64,000 nt of DNA, from contig NC_014923.1 in the NCBI RefSeq assembly GCF_000185905.1, forward strand, positions 4,673,501 to 4,737,500, written 5' to 3'. The position numbers were made by a program, and so were the translations under genes. How positions within the stretch are numbered: the first letter of the stretch is position 1; each line of letters begins with the position of its first letter. Below, in pieces: positions 25,157 through 34,005 of this stretch. This DNA is from Mesorhizobium ciceri biovar biserrulae WSM1271. GTDB lineage: Bacteria; Pseudomonadota; Alphaproteobacteria; Rhizobiales; Rhizobiaceae. The notes beneath the pieces are model-generated. The model worked only from the letters and a program-made list of their open reading frames with translations. It did no database searches and was not told the DNA's origin.

Positions 25157-26806
25157 TCAGCCGTCCAGCCAGACGTTCTGAAGGTCCATCTCGAATGTCT
25201 GGTGGACACCATAGTTCTTCACCTTCTTGTTTATGTGGCTGTAGAGCTTCTGCCAGAAGGGCTGAATAATGACGCCCGAATCCTGCAGGATCTGCTCGAC
25301 ATCCTTCATGACCTCGCGTCGTTTCTCCACGTCGATGAGCGAAAGCGCCTGCTTGAGCTTGGCATCGAAATCGGGGTTGGAATATGCCGATTCATTCCAG
25401 GCCTCGCCGGTGCGATAGCCGAGCGCCAGCACCTGCACGCCAAGCGGGCGCATGTACCAGATCGTCATCGAATAGGGATATTTCGTCCAGTCGTTCCAGA
25501 AGGTCGAACCCGGCAGCACCGTGCGCTTCACCTTGATCCCGGCATCGCGCAACTGGCCGGCAATGGCGTCGCCGGTATTCTTCTGCCAATCGTCCTCGAT
25601 GGTGATCAGCTCATGCTCGAAGTCGGCCTGTCCGGCTTCCGCCATCAGCTTCTTGGCGCCGGCGGCGTCGCGTGTCTTCTTGGGCAGCGCATAGTATTCC
25701 GGATGGATCGGGGCGACGTGGTGGTTTTCACCAGGGGTGCCTCGCCCGGCATAACCGAGTTCGAGGACCGCATTGTTGTCGACGGCCATTTGCAGGGCGT
25801 TGCGCACCCGCTTGTCGTCATAGGGCTTGTGGGTGATGTTGGTGCGGGCAACCAGCGTCGTCGCCGTCGCCACCTCCGATTTCACCAGATCCATCTTGTC
25901 GAGAATGTCGATGAAGTCGGCGGGCGACTCGAAATTGAGGTCGATCTCACCGGATTCGAACGCGTTCACGGTGGCGTTGAAATCGGTGCCGTAGTCGACG
26001 AACTCGACGCTGTCGAGCGGCGCCTCACCACCCCACCATTTGCCATTCTCACGACGCTTGACGACCGCCTTCTGGCCGACATCGTAGGAGACCAGTTCGA
26101 ACGGTCCCGTGCCGATCGGCTTCTTGATCGGATCGGCACCGTCGGCATCGAAGCTGCGATGGACGACGAGCGCCGGATAGTCGGTGAAATTCGGGATCAG
26201 CGAAATGTCTGGTTCGCTTAGCTTCAGCTTGACCGTATTGTCGTCGACCTTGGTGATCGCGCCATCCCTGGCCTTGCCGGTCTTTGCGTCGATCAGCGCG
26301 CCGACCCGGGCGGCCATGGAATTGCCGGCGACATTCTTCTCGCACCAGCGGGTCAGATTGTGAGCGACGTCATCGGCGTTGAAGGCATCGCCATTGTTCC
26401 ACGTGATGCCCTTGCGCACATGCAGCACGTATTCGGTGGCGTCGTCGTTGATATCCCAGCTTTCGAGCAGGACCGGCTCGAAGGTGAATTGCCTGGTATA
26501 GCGGACAAGCGGCTCCAGCCAGCAGCGCGAAATGTTCGCCAGTTCCACCCAGTCGTAAGTGCGCGGATCCTTCTGTCCCTTCACCGACATCGAGACGCGC
26601 AGCGTTCCGCCTTTCTTCGGCTCTTCGGCCAAGGCCCGATCCGGCACGGCAAGGCCGATCATGCCATAGGCAAGAGCCGTCGATGCGCCGAAGGCGCTTG
26701 CCAGCGCCAGGAACTCGCGCCGGTCGACACGACCCGCGCGTGCTTCGACCGCCATTGCCTCGATAGCGCTCGGCACGCGATCGCCACTGCTTCTGAAGAA
26801 TGCCAT
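25157..26806 (-). CDS. Tat-exported ABC substrate-binding protein, family 5 (peptide/opine type)
   Basis: A 549-residue solute-binding protein of the DppA/OppA family. The N-terminus carries a twin-arginine signal, VDRREFLALASAFGAS near residues 27-42, cut near RALAEE. Family blocks include LLESWDINDDATEYVLHVRK and IGTGPFELVSYD. No permease or ATPase genes adjoin it, so it is an orphan here. It lies 42 bp downstream of the MttB-like gene on the same strand, which suggests it captures that enzyme's quaternary-amine substrate. The substrate is inference. Confidence 0.88.
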   Translation of the reverse strand: MAFFRSSGDRVPSAIEAMAVEARAGRVDRREFLALASAFGASTALAYGMIGLAVPDRALAEEPKKGGTLRVSMSVKGQKDPRTYDWVELANISRCWLEPLVRYTRQFTFEPVLLESWDINDDATEYVLHVRKGITWNNGDAFNADDVAHNLTRWCEKNVAGNSMAARVGALIDAKTGKARDGAITKVDDNTVKLKLSEPDISLIPNFTDYPALVVHRSFDADGADPIKKPIGTGPFELVSYDVGQKAVVKRRENGKWWGGEAPLDSVEFVDYGTDFNATVNAFESGEIDLNFESPADFIDILDKMDLVKSEVATATTLVARTNITHKPYDDKRVRNALQMAVDNNAVLELGYAGRGTPGENHHVAPIHPEYYALPKKTRDAAGAKKLMAEAGQADFEHELITIEDDWQKNTGDAIAGQLRDAGIKVKRTVLPGSTFWNDWTKYPYSMTIWYMRPLGVQVLALGYRTGEAWNESAYSNPDFDAKLKQALSLIDVEKRREVMKDVEQILQDSGVIIQPFWQKLYSHINKKVKNYGVHQTFEMDLQNVWLDG

Positions 26807-26848
26807 TTTTTCCTCCCGTCTGGTTCCCTTTGATCTTGGTTCTTCGCC

Positions 26849-28399
26849 TCAACTGACGCTGTCCGGCAGCCTCTCCTCGCGCCGCGCGATGAAATCCATC
26901 AGGCCATCGGCGATGCCTTCGTCGAGCTTCGGCTCCTCGTAATCCGCCAGCATGTTGCGCGCCTTCTCGCGGCCGCGCGTGTCGTGGTCCTTCGCCCCTT
27001 CTGCCTTCCACTGTTCGAACGAATTGAAGTCCATGATCGAGGGCATGAAGAAGGCGGATTCGAAATGTTCCAGCGTGTGCTGGGTACCGAGGAAATGGCC
27101 CTGCGGTCCCACCTCGCGGATTGCCGCCATGGCTTCCTTGAAATCGTCGAACGGCAGGCCGCCGGCATATTTGTACCAGCCGATGAGCTGTTCGCAGTCG
27201 GTGGCGAATTTCGAATAGCCGCAGGTCAGGCCGGCCTCGAGCCATCCGGCGGAGTGCCAGATGTAGTTGGCGCCGGCGAGGATGGCGGCATGCATCAGCA
27301 TGTTCGCCTCGTAACCAGCCTGGGCGTCGTTGAGCTTCGACCCGACATGGAAGCCGGAGGTGCGCCACGGCAGCCGGTATTTCCGTGCCAGCGCTCCCAT
27401 CAGATACATCATCTGCGCCGCCTCGGGCGTGCCGCCCATCGGAGCACCGGTCTTCATGTCCACCGTGACCATGAACTGTCCGTAGATCTGCGGCGAGCCT
27501 GGGCGCAGCAGTTGCGTGAAGGCGACGCCCGCCAGCGCTTCCGCATTGACCTGTGCCACAGCGCCCACGGCGGACGCCGAAGTCGAGGCGCCGCACAGTG
27601 CAAAGGGTGCGAGGATCAGCGGCTGGTTGCTTCGCGCATAGACCTTCATCGCGTCCAGCATGGTGGCGTCCCACACCAGCGGCGAATTGCAGTTGGTGAT
27701 CGACACCAGGACCGGATTGTCGCGGACGTAATCCTCTCCGAACACGATGCCTGCCATCGCCATCGTGTCTTCCGCCCGCTCCTTGGACGTGACGATGCCC
27801 ATGAACGGCTTGTCGGAATGCTTAAGCGCGGAATGGATGATGTGGAGGTGACGCTTCGGTACCGCGATTTCCATCGGCTCGCAAATGACCGAACTCGATG
27901 AATGCAGCGCCGGCGCCATGTAGGCGAGTTTGTGGAAATTGTTGAGGTCGGCGAGCGTGCCGTAACGCCTGTTGTTATCGAGATCGCGAACATAGGGCGC
28001 GCCATACATCGGCACGAAGATGGTGTTGTTGCCGCCCACCCGCACCGTGCGCTGCGGATTCCTCGCATTGAGCGTGAACTCCGACGGGACCTTCGACACC
28101 AGTTCCATCAGCAGGGCCCGGTCGATCCGCACACGGGTTTCCGAGACATCCGCGCCCGCCGCCTTCCACAGTGCGATCGCCTCGTCGTCGCGGAACTCGC
28201 ATCCCACCTCTTCGAGGATCAAGAGCGACTCCTCGTGGATCAGTTCGACCGCCTCATCCGGGACCATCTGGTAGACGGGGATCTGGCGGACCAGCGTCGG
28301 GAACGACGTTACGGGAGCTCCGCGCAGGGCCTTGCGCCCCAGGCGGCCGCCACTGCGGCGGTTGGCATGTTCGGTCACTTCGGGGGCCGGTGCGTTCAT
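26849..28399 (-). CDS. MttB-family (trimethylamine/glycine-betaine-type) methyltransferase
   Basis: A 516-residue MttB-superfamily protein. True trimethylamine MttB carries pyrrolysine at an in-frame amber codon. This gene has none, as in the glycine-betaine (MtgB-like) branch. Family features are the long TIM-barrel core with SITNCNSPLVWD, GGTPEAAQMMYLMGALARKY and LEAGLTCGYSKFATDCEQL. ATG 28399 is chosen over the longer upstream frame because homology begins there. No corrinoid protein or activase gene is nearby. It leads an operon with a solute-binding protein and is divergent from a LysR gene across 90 bp. Confidence 0.85.
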   Translation of the reverse strand: MNAPAPEVTEHANRRSGGRLGRKALRGAPVTSFPTLVRQIPVYQMVPDEAVELIHEESLLILEEVGCEFRDDEAIALWKAAGADVSETRVRIDRALLMELVSKVPSEFTLNARNPQRTVRVGGNNTIFVPMYGAPYVRDLDNNRRYGTLADLNNFHKLAYMAPALHSSSSVICEPMEIAVPKRHLHIIHSALKHSDKPFMGIVTSKERAEDTMAMAGIVFGEDYVRDNPVLVSITNCNSPLVWDATMLDAMKVYARSNQPLILAPFALCGASTSASAVGAVAQVNAEALAGVAFTQLLRPGSPQIYGQFMVTVDMKTGAPMGGTPEAAQMMYLMGALARKYRLPWRTSGFHVGSKLNDAQAGYEANMLMHAAILAGANYIWHSAGWLEAGLTCGYSKFATDCEQLIGWYKYAGGLPFDDFKEAMAAIREVGPQGHFLGTQHTLEHFESAFFMPSIMDFNSFEQWKAEGAKDHDTRGREKARNMLADYEEPKLDEGIADGLMDFIARREERLPDSVS

Positions 28400-28476
28400 G
28401 GCAACTCCATTCCACTCATGAAGGAGCCTAGCGCGACAAAATGGTGATGTGACGCTGGAAAATCCTGATCTCTTGT

Positions 28477-28491
28477 ATAAGCTCAGCTTAT
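28477..28491. promoter_or_regulatory. LysR-type palindrome overlapping the lysR start
   Basis: ATAAGCT-C-AGCTTAT is a perfect 7-1-7 inverted repeat. It overlaps the ATG of the LysR gene (28490) and lies 78 bp upstream of the divergent mttB-like gene. Regulators of this type bind AT-flanked palindromes near their own promoter, so this is a strong candidate site for it. Confidence 0.65.
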
Positions 28492-29392
28492 GCGAAGCTT
28501 GCGCCACCTTCTGCCTTCGGCCGGCAGCCTGATCGTCTTCGAGGCGGCCGGGCGGCTGTCGAGCTTCACCGCCGCCGGGCGCGAGCTGGGCATGACGCAG
28601 GCCGCCGTCTCCTATGCCGTGCGCGGACTGGAAGAACAGCTCGGCGCCAAGCTGTTCCAGCGCCGCCACCGCCAGGTGCTCCTGACCGAGGCCGGCGAGC
28701 GCTTCCATGCCGACGTCTCGCTCGGCCTTTCGCACATCCGCAAATCGGCGGAGGATCTGCGCCTGCAGGCGACCGGCGGTCATGTCACGCTGGCCGCCTC
28801 GACCGCGTTCGGCTCGTTCTGGATGATGCCGCGCCTGCAGCAGTTCCGTGACGAGCTGCCGGGCATCGACCTGCGTATCCAGACCGCCGACCGCGACCTC
28901 GACATCATCGCGGAAGGCATTCCCCTCGGCGTGCGCGGCGGCGCGCCGCGGGACTGGCCGGACTATCATTCGTTGCCGCTGGCTGACGAGGAGATATTTC
29001 CCGTCGCCGGCACCAGCTATGCGGCAAAGTTCGGCCTGCCCAGATCCGCTGCCGAACTGGCCACGCACCGCCTCATCCATCTGGAGGAGCCGTATCGCGA
29101 GGCGGCCAGTTGGGACGAATGGTTCCAGTCGGCGGGCGCCAATCTCAGCGATACCGCGCGCGGCCTGCGCATCAACGACTACGGCCTGGTGATCCAGGGT
29201 GTCATGGAAGGCCAAGGCATCGCGCTCGGCTGGCGGCACCTCGCCGAGCGGCTGCTGGCGTCGGGCCTGCTGGTGCCGGTGACGGATCATGTGCTGAAGA
29301 CCGGCAAGGCCTTCTATGTCGTCTGGCCGAAGAACCGGGAGCTCAGCGACAACGCCCGCAAGGTGCGCGACTGGCTGGCGGCGCAGGCATAA
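28490..29392 (+). CDS. LysR-family regulator (GcvA-like) divergent from the mttB-like operon
   Basis: A 300-residue LysR protein. The HTH spans residues about 15-75 (SFTAAGRELGMTQAAVSYAV and EEQLGAKLFQRRHR). The effector domain has GcvA-type blocks such as STAFGSFWMMPRLQQF and GVRGGAPRDWPDYHS. It is divergent from the mttB-like gene, with a perfect palindrome overlapping its start. It probably controls that operon and itself. Its 3' end is 74 bp before mutL. Confidence 0.9.
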   Translation: MRSLRHLLPSAGSLIVFEAAGRLSSFTAAGRELGMTQAAVSYAVRGLEEQLGAKLFQRRHRQVLLTEAGERFHADVSLGLSHIRKSAEDLRLQATGGHVTLAASTAFGSFWMMPRLQQFRDELPGIDLRIQTADRDLDIIAEGIPLGVRGGAPRDWPDYHSLPLADEEIFPVAGTSYAAKFGLPRSAAELATHRLIHLEEPYREAASWDEWFQSAGANLSDTARGLRINDYGLVIQGVMEGQGIALGWRHLAERLLASGLLVPVTDHVLKTGKAFYVVWPKNRELSDNARKVRDWLAAQA

Positions 29393-29466
29393 GTCGTTTT
29401 CCACTGATCCACCGCTGGCGCAATTCTGCCCCTCCCGCGCGACGCGAATCCGCCTATAGTGCCGCC

Positions 29467-31341
29467 ATGCCCATCCGCCAGCTTTCCGAAACGATGATCA
29501 ACCAGATCGCCGCCGGCGAAGTCATCGAGCGTCCGGCGAGCGTGGTCAAGGAACTGGTCGAGAATGCGCTCGATGCCGGTGCTTCGCGCGTCGAGATCGT
29601 CACATCGGGCGGCGGGCTGAACCTGATCCGCGTCACCGATGACGGCTCCGGCATTCCCGAACGGGAGCTGGCGCTGGCGATCGCACGTCACTGCACCTCC
29701 AAGCTCACCGAGGATATCAACGACATTCGCTCGCTGGGCTTCCGCGGCGAAGCGCTGCCGTCGATCGGCTCGGTGTCGCGACTTTCGATCCGCTCGCGCA
29801 CGGCAGCAAGCGACAGCGCCGCCGAGATCGGCATCGAGGGTGGCCGCGTCCTGCCTGTCAGGCCGGCGGCGGCCAATCGCGGCACCACGGTCGAGGTGCG
29901 CGACCTGTTCTTCGCAACGCCGGCCCGATTGAAGTTCATGAAGGGCGAACGCGCCGAAAGCTCGGCCACCAGCGATGTGGTCAAGCGCATCGCCATCGCC
30001 TTCCCCGCCGTGCGCTTCACGCTGGCCGGCTCGGACCGCTCGACACTGGAATTGCCGGCGGCGGACGACAGCGCGGAAGGCAGCCTGCGTCGTGTCGCCC
30101 AGGTGATGGGCACCGATTTTCCCGACAATTCGATTGCCCTCGACGCGATGCGCGATGGCGTGCATCTGACCGGCCACGCGTCGATCCCGTCCTTCACCCG
30201 CGCCAACGCGCTGCAGCAATATGCCTACGTGAACGGCCGCCCGGTGCGCGACAAGCTGATCGCCGGCGCCATACGCGGCGCCTATGCCGACGTCCTGCCG
30301 CGCGACCGCCATGCGGTGACGGTGCTGTTCCTGACGCTCGATCCGGCCATCGTCGACGTCAACGTCCATCCAGCCAAGGCCGATGTGCGCTTCCGCGATC
30401 CCGGCCTTGTGCGCGGATTGATCGTCGGGGCCATCCGACAGGCACTGGCCGATGCCGGCGTCCGCGCCGCCACCACGGGTGCCGCCGGCATGATGGCGGC
30501 GTTCCGGCCAGGGGCCGCATCCTACGGCCACGGCGGACCGGCAAACGGCCACCGCAGCTACGACGCGGCCTACCGCGCGTCGGGTCCGTCCGGCTTCGAT
30601 CCTGCCCGATCGCCGCAGCGGCCGCTCGATATGGGTTTCGATGGTGCGGGCTTCGAGCAGCGCGGCTTGCGAGAAAGCGAGCAAGCGGCTTTCGATGCCG
30701 GTCCGCTTGCCAGCGCCGATGCACGCGCAGGGCAGGATGAAGCGGCCGAGACGTTGCTCGGCGCGGTGCTGGGCGCGGCGCGCGCCCAGGTGCATGAGAA
30801 TTACATCGTCGCCCAGACCAGGGATTCGCTCATCATCGTCGACCAGCATGCGGCGCATGAACGGCTGGTCTACGAGGCGCTGAAGAATGCGCTGCATTCG
30901 CGCCCGGTGCCCTCGCAGATGCTACTTCTGCCCGAAATCATCGACCTGCCGGAAGAGGATGCCGAGCGGCTTGCGCTGCATTCGGAAACGCTGGCCCGCT
31001 TCGGTCTCGGCATCGAGCGCTTTGGCCCCGGCGCTGTCGCGGTGCGCGAGACACCGTCGATGCTGGGCGAGGCCAATGTCCAGCAATTGGTGCGCGACCT
31101 CGCCGACGAGATCGCCGACAACGACACGGTCGACACGCTGAAGGAGCGGCTGGACAAGATAGCCGCGACCATGGCGTGCCACGGCTCTGTGCGCTCCGGC
31201 CGCCTGCTCAAGGCCGAGGAGATGAACGCGCTGCTGCGGCAGATGGAGGCGACGCCCGGCTCCGGCACCTGCAACCACGGCCGCCCCACTTATATCGAAC
31301 TCAAGCTGGCGGATATCGAACGGCTTTTCGGACGGCGATAG
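29467..31341 (+). CDS. mutL: DNA mismatch repair protein MutL (endonuclease type)
   Basis: A 624-residue MutL. The N-terminal GHKL ATPase has NALDAGA, DDGSGI and GFRGEALPSIGSVS. A low-complexity linker covers residues about 340-440. The C-terminal motif DQHAAHERLVYE (near residue 459) matches DQHA-X2-E-X4-E, the metal site of MutL nicking endonucleases, which is absent from E. coli MutL. ACHGSVRSG and CNHGRPT follow. ATG 29467 begins the family sequence MPIRQLSETMINQIAAGEVI. In related rhizobia mutL lies near lpxK; here accessory genes separate them. Confidence 0.95.
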   Translation: MPIRQLSETMINQIAAGEVIERPASVVKELVENALDAGASRVEIVTSGGGLNLIRVTDDGSGIPERELALAIARHCTSKLTEDINDIRSLGFRGEALPSIGSVSRLSIRSRTAASDSAAEIGIEGGRVLPVRPAAANRGTTVEVRDLFFATPARLKFMKGERAESSATSDVVKRIAIAFPAVRFTLAGSDRSTLELPAADDSAEGSLRRVAQVMGTDFPDNSIALDAMRDGVHLTGHASIPSFTRANALQQYAYVNGRPVRDKLIAGAIRGAYADVLPRDRHAVTVLFLTLDPAIVDVNVHPAKADVRFRDPGLVRGLIVGAIRQALADAGVRAATTGAAGMMAAFRPGAASYGHGGPANGHRSYDAAYRASGPSGFDPARSPQRPLDMGFDGAGFEQRGLRESEQAAFDAGPLASADARAGQDEAAETLLGAVLGAARAQVHENYIVAQTRDSLIIVDQHAAHERLVYEALKNALHSRPVPSQMLLLPEIIDLPEEDAERLALHSETLARFGLGIERFGPGAVAVRETPSMLGEANVQQLVRDLADEIADNDTVDTLKERLDKIAATMACHGSVRSGRLLKAEEMNALLRQMEATPGSGTCNHGRPTYIELKLADIERLFGRR

Positions 31342-31413
31342 CTGGGGACGGATTGCGGGCCTATCGCTTCGCCGCTCGAGGTCGGCAGGTCAGGAGGCCG
31401 GCCGACAATGTGG

Positions 31414-31665
31414 TCACCCGCGATTTTCGCCCAGCGACCTGAGTAGCGCGATCGCAGCCGCCGCCAGCAGGAGGATCGCACCGGTGATTTCAGCCCAGCC
31501 GACCGCCTCGCCGAAGAGCCAGGCTCCTGCCGCCAAAGCGGTCAGCAAATAGCGTGCAGCCGCCAGCAGGAGCGGAGGCACGTCATTGAGACCGAGCTTG
31601 ATCGCGGCCCAGGTCAGCCCCCAGATCAGCGACATCACCGCGAAGAAGAAGAGGTTGCGAACCAC
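31414..31665 (-). pseudogene. EamA/DMT transporter gene collapsed by internal deletion
   Basis: The frame encodes about 83 residues from GTG 31665 (95 from ATG 31701). It joins the first helix and a half of an EamA-type transporter (SLIWGLTWAAIKLGLNDVPP, AARYLLTALA) directly to the last two helices (WLFGEAVGWAEITGAILLLA). Intact family members, such as the one at 33020-33913, have about 300 residues and ten helices. About 200 residues from the middle are missing without a frame change. The product could not form the normal transporter, so I call it a decayed gene. Confidence 0.7.
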
Positions 31666-31675
31666 CGATCGGCGC

Positions 31676-32002
31676 TCAGCGCAGTCCCCGACGATCGACA
31701 AGTATCCGATGGATTTCGATCCGCTCCGGCAGCTCGATCAGGAACTCGGCATCGCGGTCCAGATGATGGACTTTGGTCGGTTCGCCTTTGGTAAAGGCGG
31801 TCATCGCTTGCATGTCGGCCCAATAGGAGATGGTTGTGAACCACGTCTCGGTATCACGGTCCTCGCGCAGCAATTGGACGCCAAGCGCCGTCTTCTCGAG
31901 GGGCGGAATACCCTCGGCACGCAGGTATGGCTCATAGGCGTCGGCGATGTCGCGGCGGGTGCGACCGCGCCAGATGCGCGCGATGGTCGGTGTGGTCGGC
32001 AT
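31676..32002 (-). CDS. ABM-like (antibiotic biosynthesis monooxygenase fold) protein
   Basis: A 108-residue protein with the size and pattern of a dimeric alpha/beta-barrel (ABM/Dabb) protein. Features are IARIWRGRTRRDIADAYEPY at the N-terminus and DTETWFTTISYWADMQAMTAF in the middle. Related proteins are monooxygenases, heme-degrading enzymes or uncharacterised. A GGAGAA ribosome site precedes ATG 32002. It is 57 bp downstream of the alpha/beta hydrolase gene on the same strand. Specific function unknown. Confidence 0.7.
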   Translation of the reverse strand: MPTTPTIARIWRGRTRRDIADAYEPYLRAEGIPPLEKTALGVQLLREDRDTETWFTTISYWADMQAMTAFTKGEPTKVHHLDRDAEFLIELPERIEIHRILVDRRGLR

Positions 32003-32059
32003 GAGGTTCTCCTTCAGTCAGGCGGACAGCAAACTGGGCATAGCGGACGCCGGCTGTGA

Positions 32060-32935
32060 TCAGCCGTGAACACGAGCCAGGAAATCGCGGACCAGCGGCA
32101 GCGCGTCGTCGAAATGTGTCTCGAGCAGCCAATGACCCGCCCCTTCGATCAGATGCAGTTCCGCATCGGGCAGATCGCGATGATAGGCCCTTGCCGACGC
32201 CGCGGGCATATAGCCATCCTCTGGCCCCCAAACGATCAACGTGGGCGGATGGTGTTCACGCAAATAAGCCTGGTAGCGCGGAAACCAGGTGAGATTGGCT
32301 TCCAGCTTCTCCATCAGACCGACGGCGATCTGCCGACGAACCGGCGTGTTCATCAGTGGCCAGTGAAGATTCCAGAGATCGGGCGGCACGCGCATGGCGA
32401 CGTCGTCAGCCACTTCCCCGATGAACTCGGCCCGGAACCCGTCCTCACTTACCGCGGCCTCGAGCGGACGGTGCTTGCCGGGCGTCTTGTCGGTCCACCA
32501 GGCCTTGATCGTGGCGTATTTGGGTCCAAGCACGTCCTCGTAGATGTCGCCGTTCTGGATGATGAGGGCGCTGATCCGCTCCGGGTGTGAGATCGCATGC
32601 CGGAGTCCTATCTGCGAGCCATAATCGTGCAGCCACAAGGCGTAGCGTTGGAGACCGAATTTATCGGCAAGCTTGGAAAGCACGTCGCAATAGGCGTCGA
32701 AATCATAGCCGAAGGTGGCCGGATCGGGTGTGCCGCTGTATCCGAAGCCAGGCCGGTCGAATGCAATCGTCCGCCAGCGGTCGGCGAGCGCCGGCATCAG
32801 TCGGCGGAATTGGAATGAAGAGCAGGGATAGCCGTGCGGCAAGAGCAAGACAGGTGCTTCTAACGGCCCTGCCTCGCGATAAAAAATGGATAGATCATCC
32901 AGTTGCATGCGTCGGTGCGTCGTTGCACCCGGCAT
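32060..32935 (-). CDS. Alpha/beta hydrolase with Asp nucleophile (epoxide hydrolase/dehalogenase-like)
   Basis: A 291-residue alpha/beta-fold hydrolase. The oxyanion motif is LLPHGYPCSS. The nucleophile elbow reads LWLHDYGSQIG, with Asp where esterases have Ser; that is the pattern of epoxide hydrolases and haloalkane dehalogenases. The catalytic His is in GAGHWLLETH, and an acid is plausible in VWGPEDGYMPA. ATG 32935 is chosen because GGAGG lies 5 bp upstream and homology begins just after. The natural substrate cannot be read from sequence. Confidence 0.82.
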   Translation of the reverse strand: MPGATTHRRMQLDDLSIFYREAGPLEAPVLLLPHGYPCSSFQFRRLMPALADRWRTIAFDRPGFGYSGTPDPATFGYDFDAYCDVLSKLADKFGLQRYALWLHDYGSQIGLRHAISHPERISALIIQNGDIYEDVLGPKYATIKAWWTDKTPGKHRPLEAAVSEDGFRAEFIGEVADDVAMRVPPDLWNLHWPLMNTPVRRQIAVGLMEKLEANLTWFPRYQAYLREHHPPTLIVWGPEDGYMPAASARAYHRDLPDAELHLIEGAGHWLLETHFDDALPLVRDFLARVHG

Positions 32936-33019
32936 TCGGACCTCCGTTGAACAAACCTCGGCTAAACGCGTTTGATCGAGGGATCGTTCCGAATGGGGGA
33001 AGCGGGCGGTCGGCAATAT

Positions 33020-33913
33020 TCATCTCTTCAAATTCACCACGATGACACCGCCCAGCGCCAGCGCGCCGCCGATTATGCCGAGCAGAGTGGGAACTTCGCC
33101 CAGCCAGAAGAAGCCGATCAGCGCGGACATCGGCGAGACCAGATAGAGGAAGTTGGAGGCACGTGCCGCCGGCAGACGCGACAGCGCGGTCGCCCAGGCG
33201 GCATAGGCGATGAGGCTGGGCACGATGCCGAGAAAGATGACGGCGCCGAGGCCTGCTGTGTCGGCGACCGCCGCCTGCGAAAAGGCCGACGGCAGGAAGG
33301 GCGCCAGGCATAGTGCGCCGAGCACCATGTTCGAAGCCGAAATGGTCAATGGATGATGGCGGGCAAACAGCGGCTTCTGGACGATGGTGTTGACGGCCGA
33401 GCACAAGGCCGAACCAAGCACCAACAGAGCACCGGTGTTGAACGACAGGCCATGCCCGTCGGCCATGGCGATGATGCCTATGCCGGCGAAGGAAATCACC
33501 GTACCGATCCAGGCCACGCCTGAAAAGCGCTCGCCCAGCAATGCCATCGCCATGATGGCGGTGAAGATCGGGCTGACATTGATGATGAAGCCGGCGGCAC
33601 CGGCCGAGACGGTCAGTTCGCCGAAATTGAGCATGACGGTGTAGAGCGCGACGAAGATGGCGCCGCCAAAGACCAGGCGCCACGCTTCGTCGAGCCTTGG
33701 CAGCGCGGGGCGCTTGACGGCCAGGAAGATCGCCGCCGGCACAGCGGCGATGGCAAAGCGCAACGCACCCAGTTCCAGTGGGCCGAAGGCGGCGAGACCG
33801 GCTCGGATAGCGGGAAAGGCGGAGGCCCAACCGACCACCGTCAGCGCCACAGCGATGGCTGCCGTGGTGTCCATTCGCTGTGTCGAATTCAACGTGCCCG
33901 TTATCTCGCTCAT
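33020..33913 (-). CDS. EamA/DMT-family inner-membrane transporter
   Basis: A 297-residue protein with ten predicted helices in two EamA repeats. The first repeat opens LTVVGWASAFPAIRAGLAAF and contains GAAGFIINVSPIFTAIMA. The second has IVPSLIAYAAWATALSRLPA and ends GGALALGGVIVVNLK. Members export amino acids, drugs or other metabolites; the substrate here is unknown. It is divergent from a LysR gene across 92 bp, which suggests that regulator controls it. Confidence 0.9.
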   Translation of the reverse strand: MSEITGTLNSTQRMDTTAAIAVALTVVGWASAFPAIRAGLAAFGPLELGALRFAIAAVPAAIFLAVKRPALPRLDEAWRLVFGGAIFVALYTVMLNFGELTVSAGAAGFIINVSPIFTAIMAMALLGERFSGVAWIGTVISFAGIGIIAMADGHGLSFNTGALLVLGSALCSAVNTIVQKPLFARHHPLTISASNMVLGALCLAPFLPSAFSQAAVADTAGLGAVIFLGIVPSLIAYAAWATALSRLPAARASNFLYLVSPMSALIGFFWLGEVPTLLGIIGGALALGGVIVVNLKR

Positions 33914-34005
33914 CTCACCGCCCTCGTATTTCTTCGGTCCTGAAAGGCAGAAAACGCCTTTTCACCCCGGTTGACAAACGACGAAATCGAGGATCACCTG
34001 TGACT

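Noticed and set aside
24401..26221. A 606-codon open frame on the plus strand opposite the Tat-exported binding protein
   Set aside because: It is antisense to a gene with clear family motifs, has no ribosome site and reads as an Arg/His/Gly-rich shadow typical of GC-rich DNA.
26849..28399. Possible pyrrolysine (amber) codon in the MttB-like gene
   Set aside because: The frame is open from start to stop with no internal TAG, so it belongs to the non-pyrrolysine branch.
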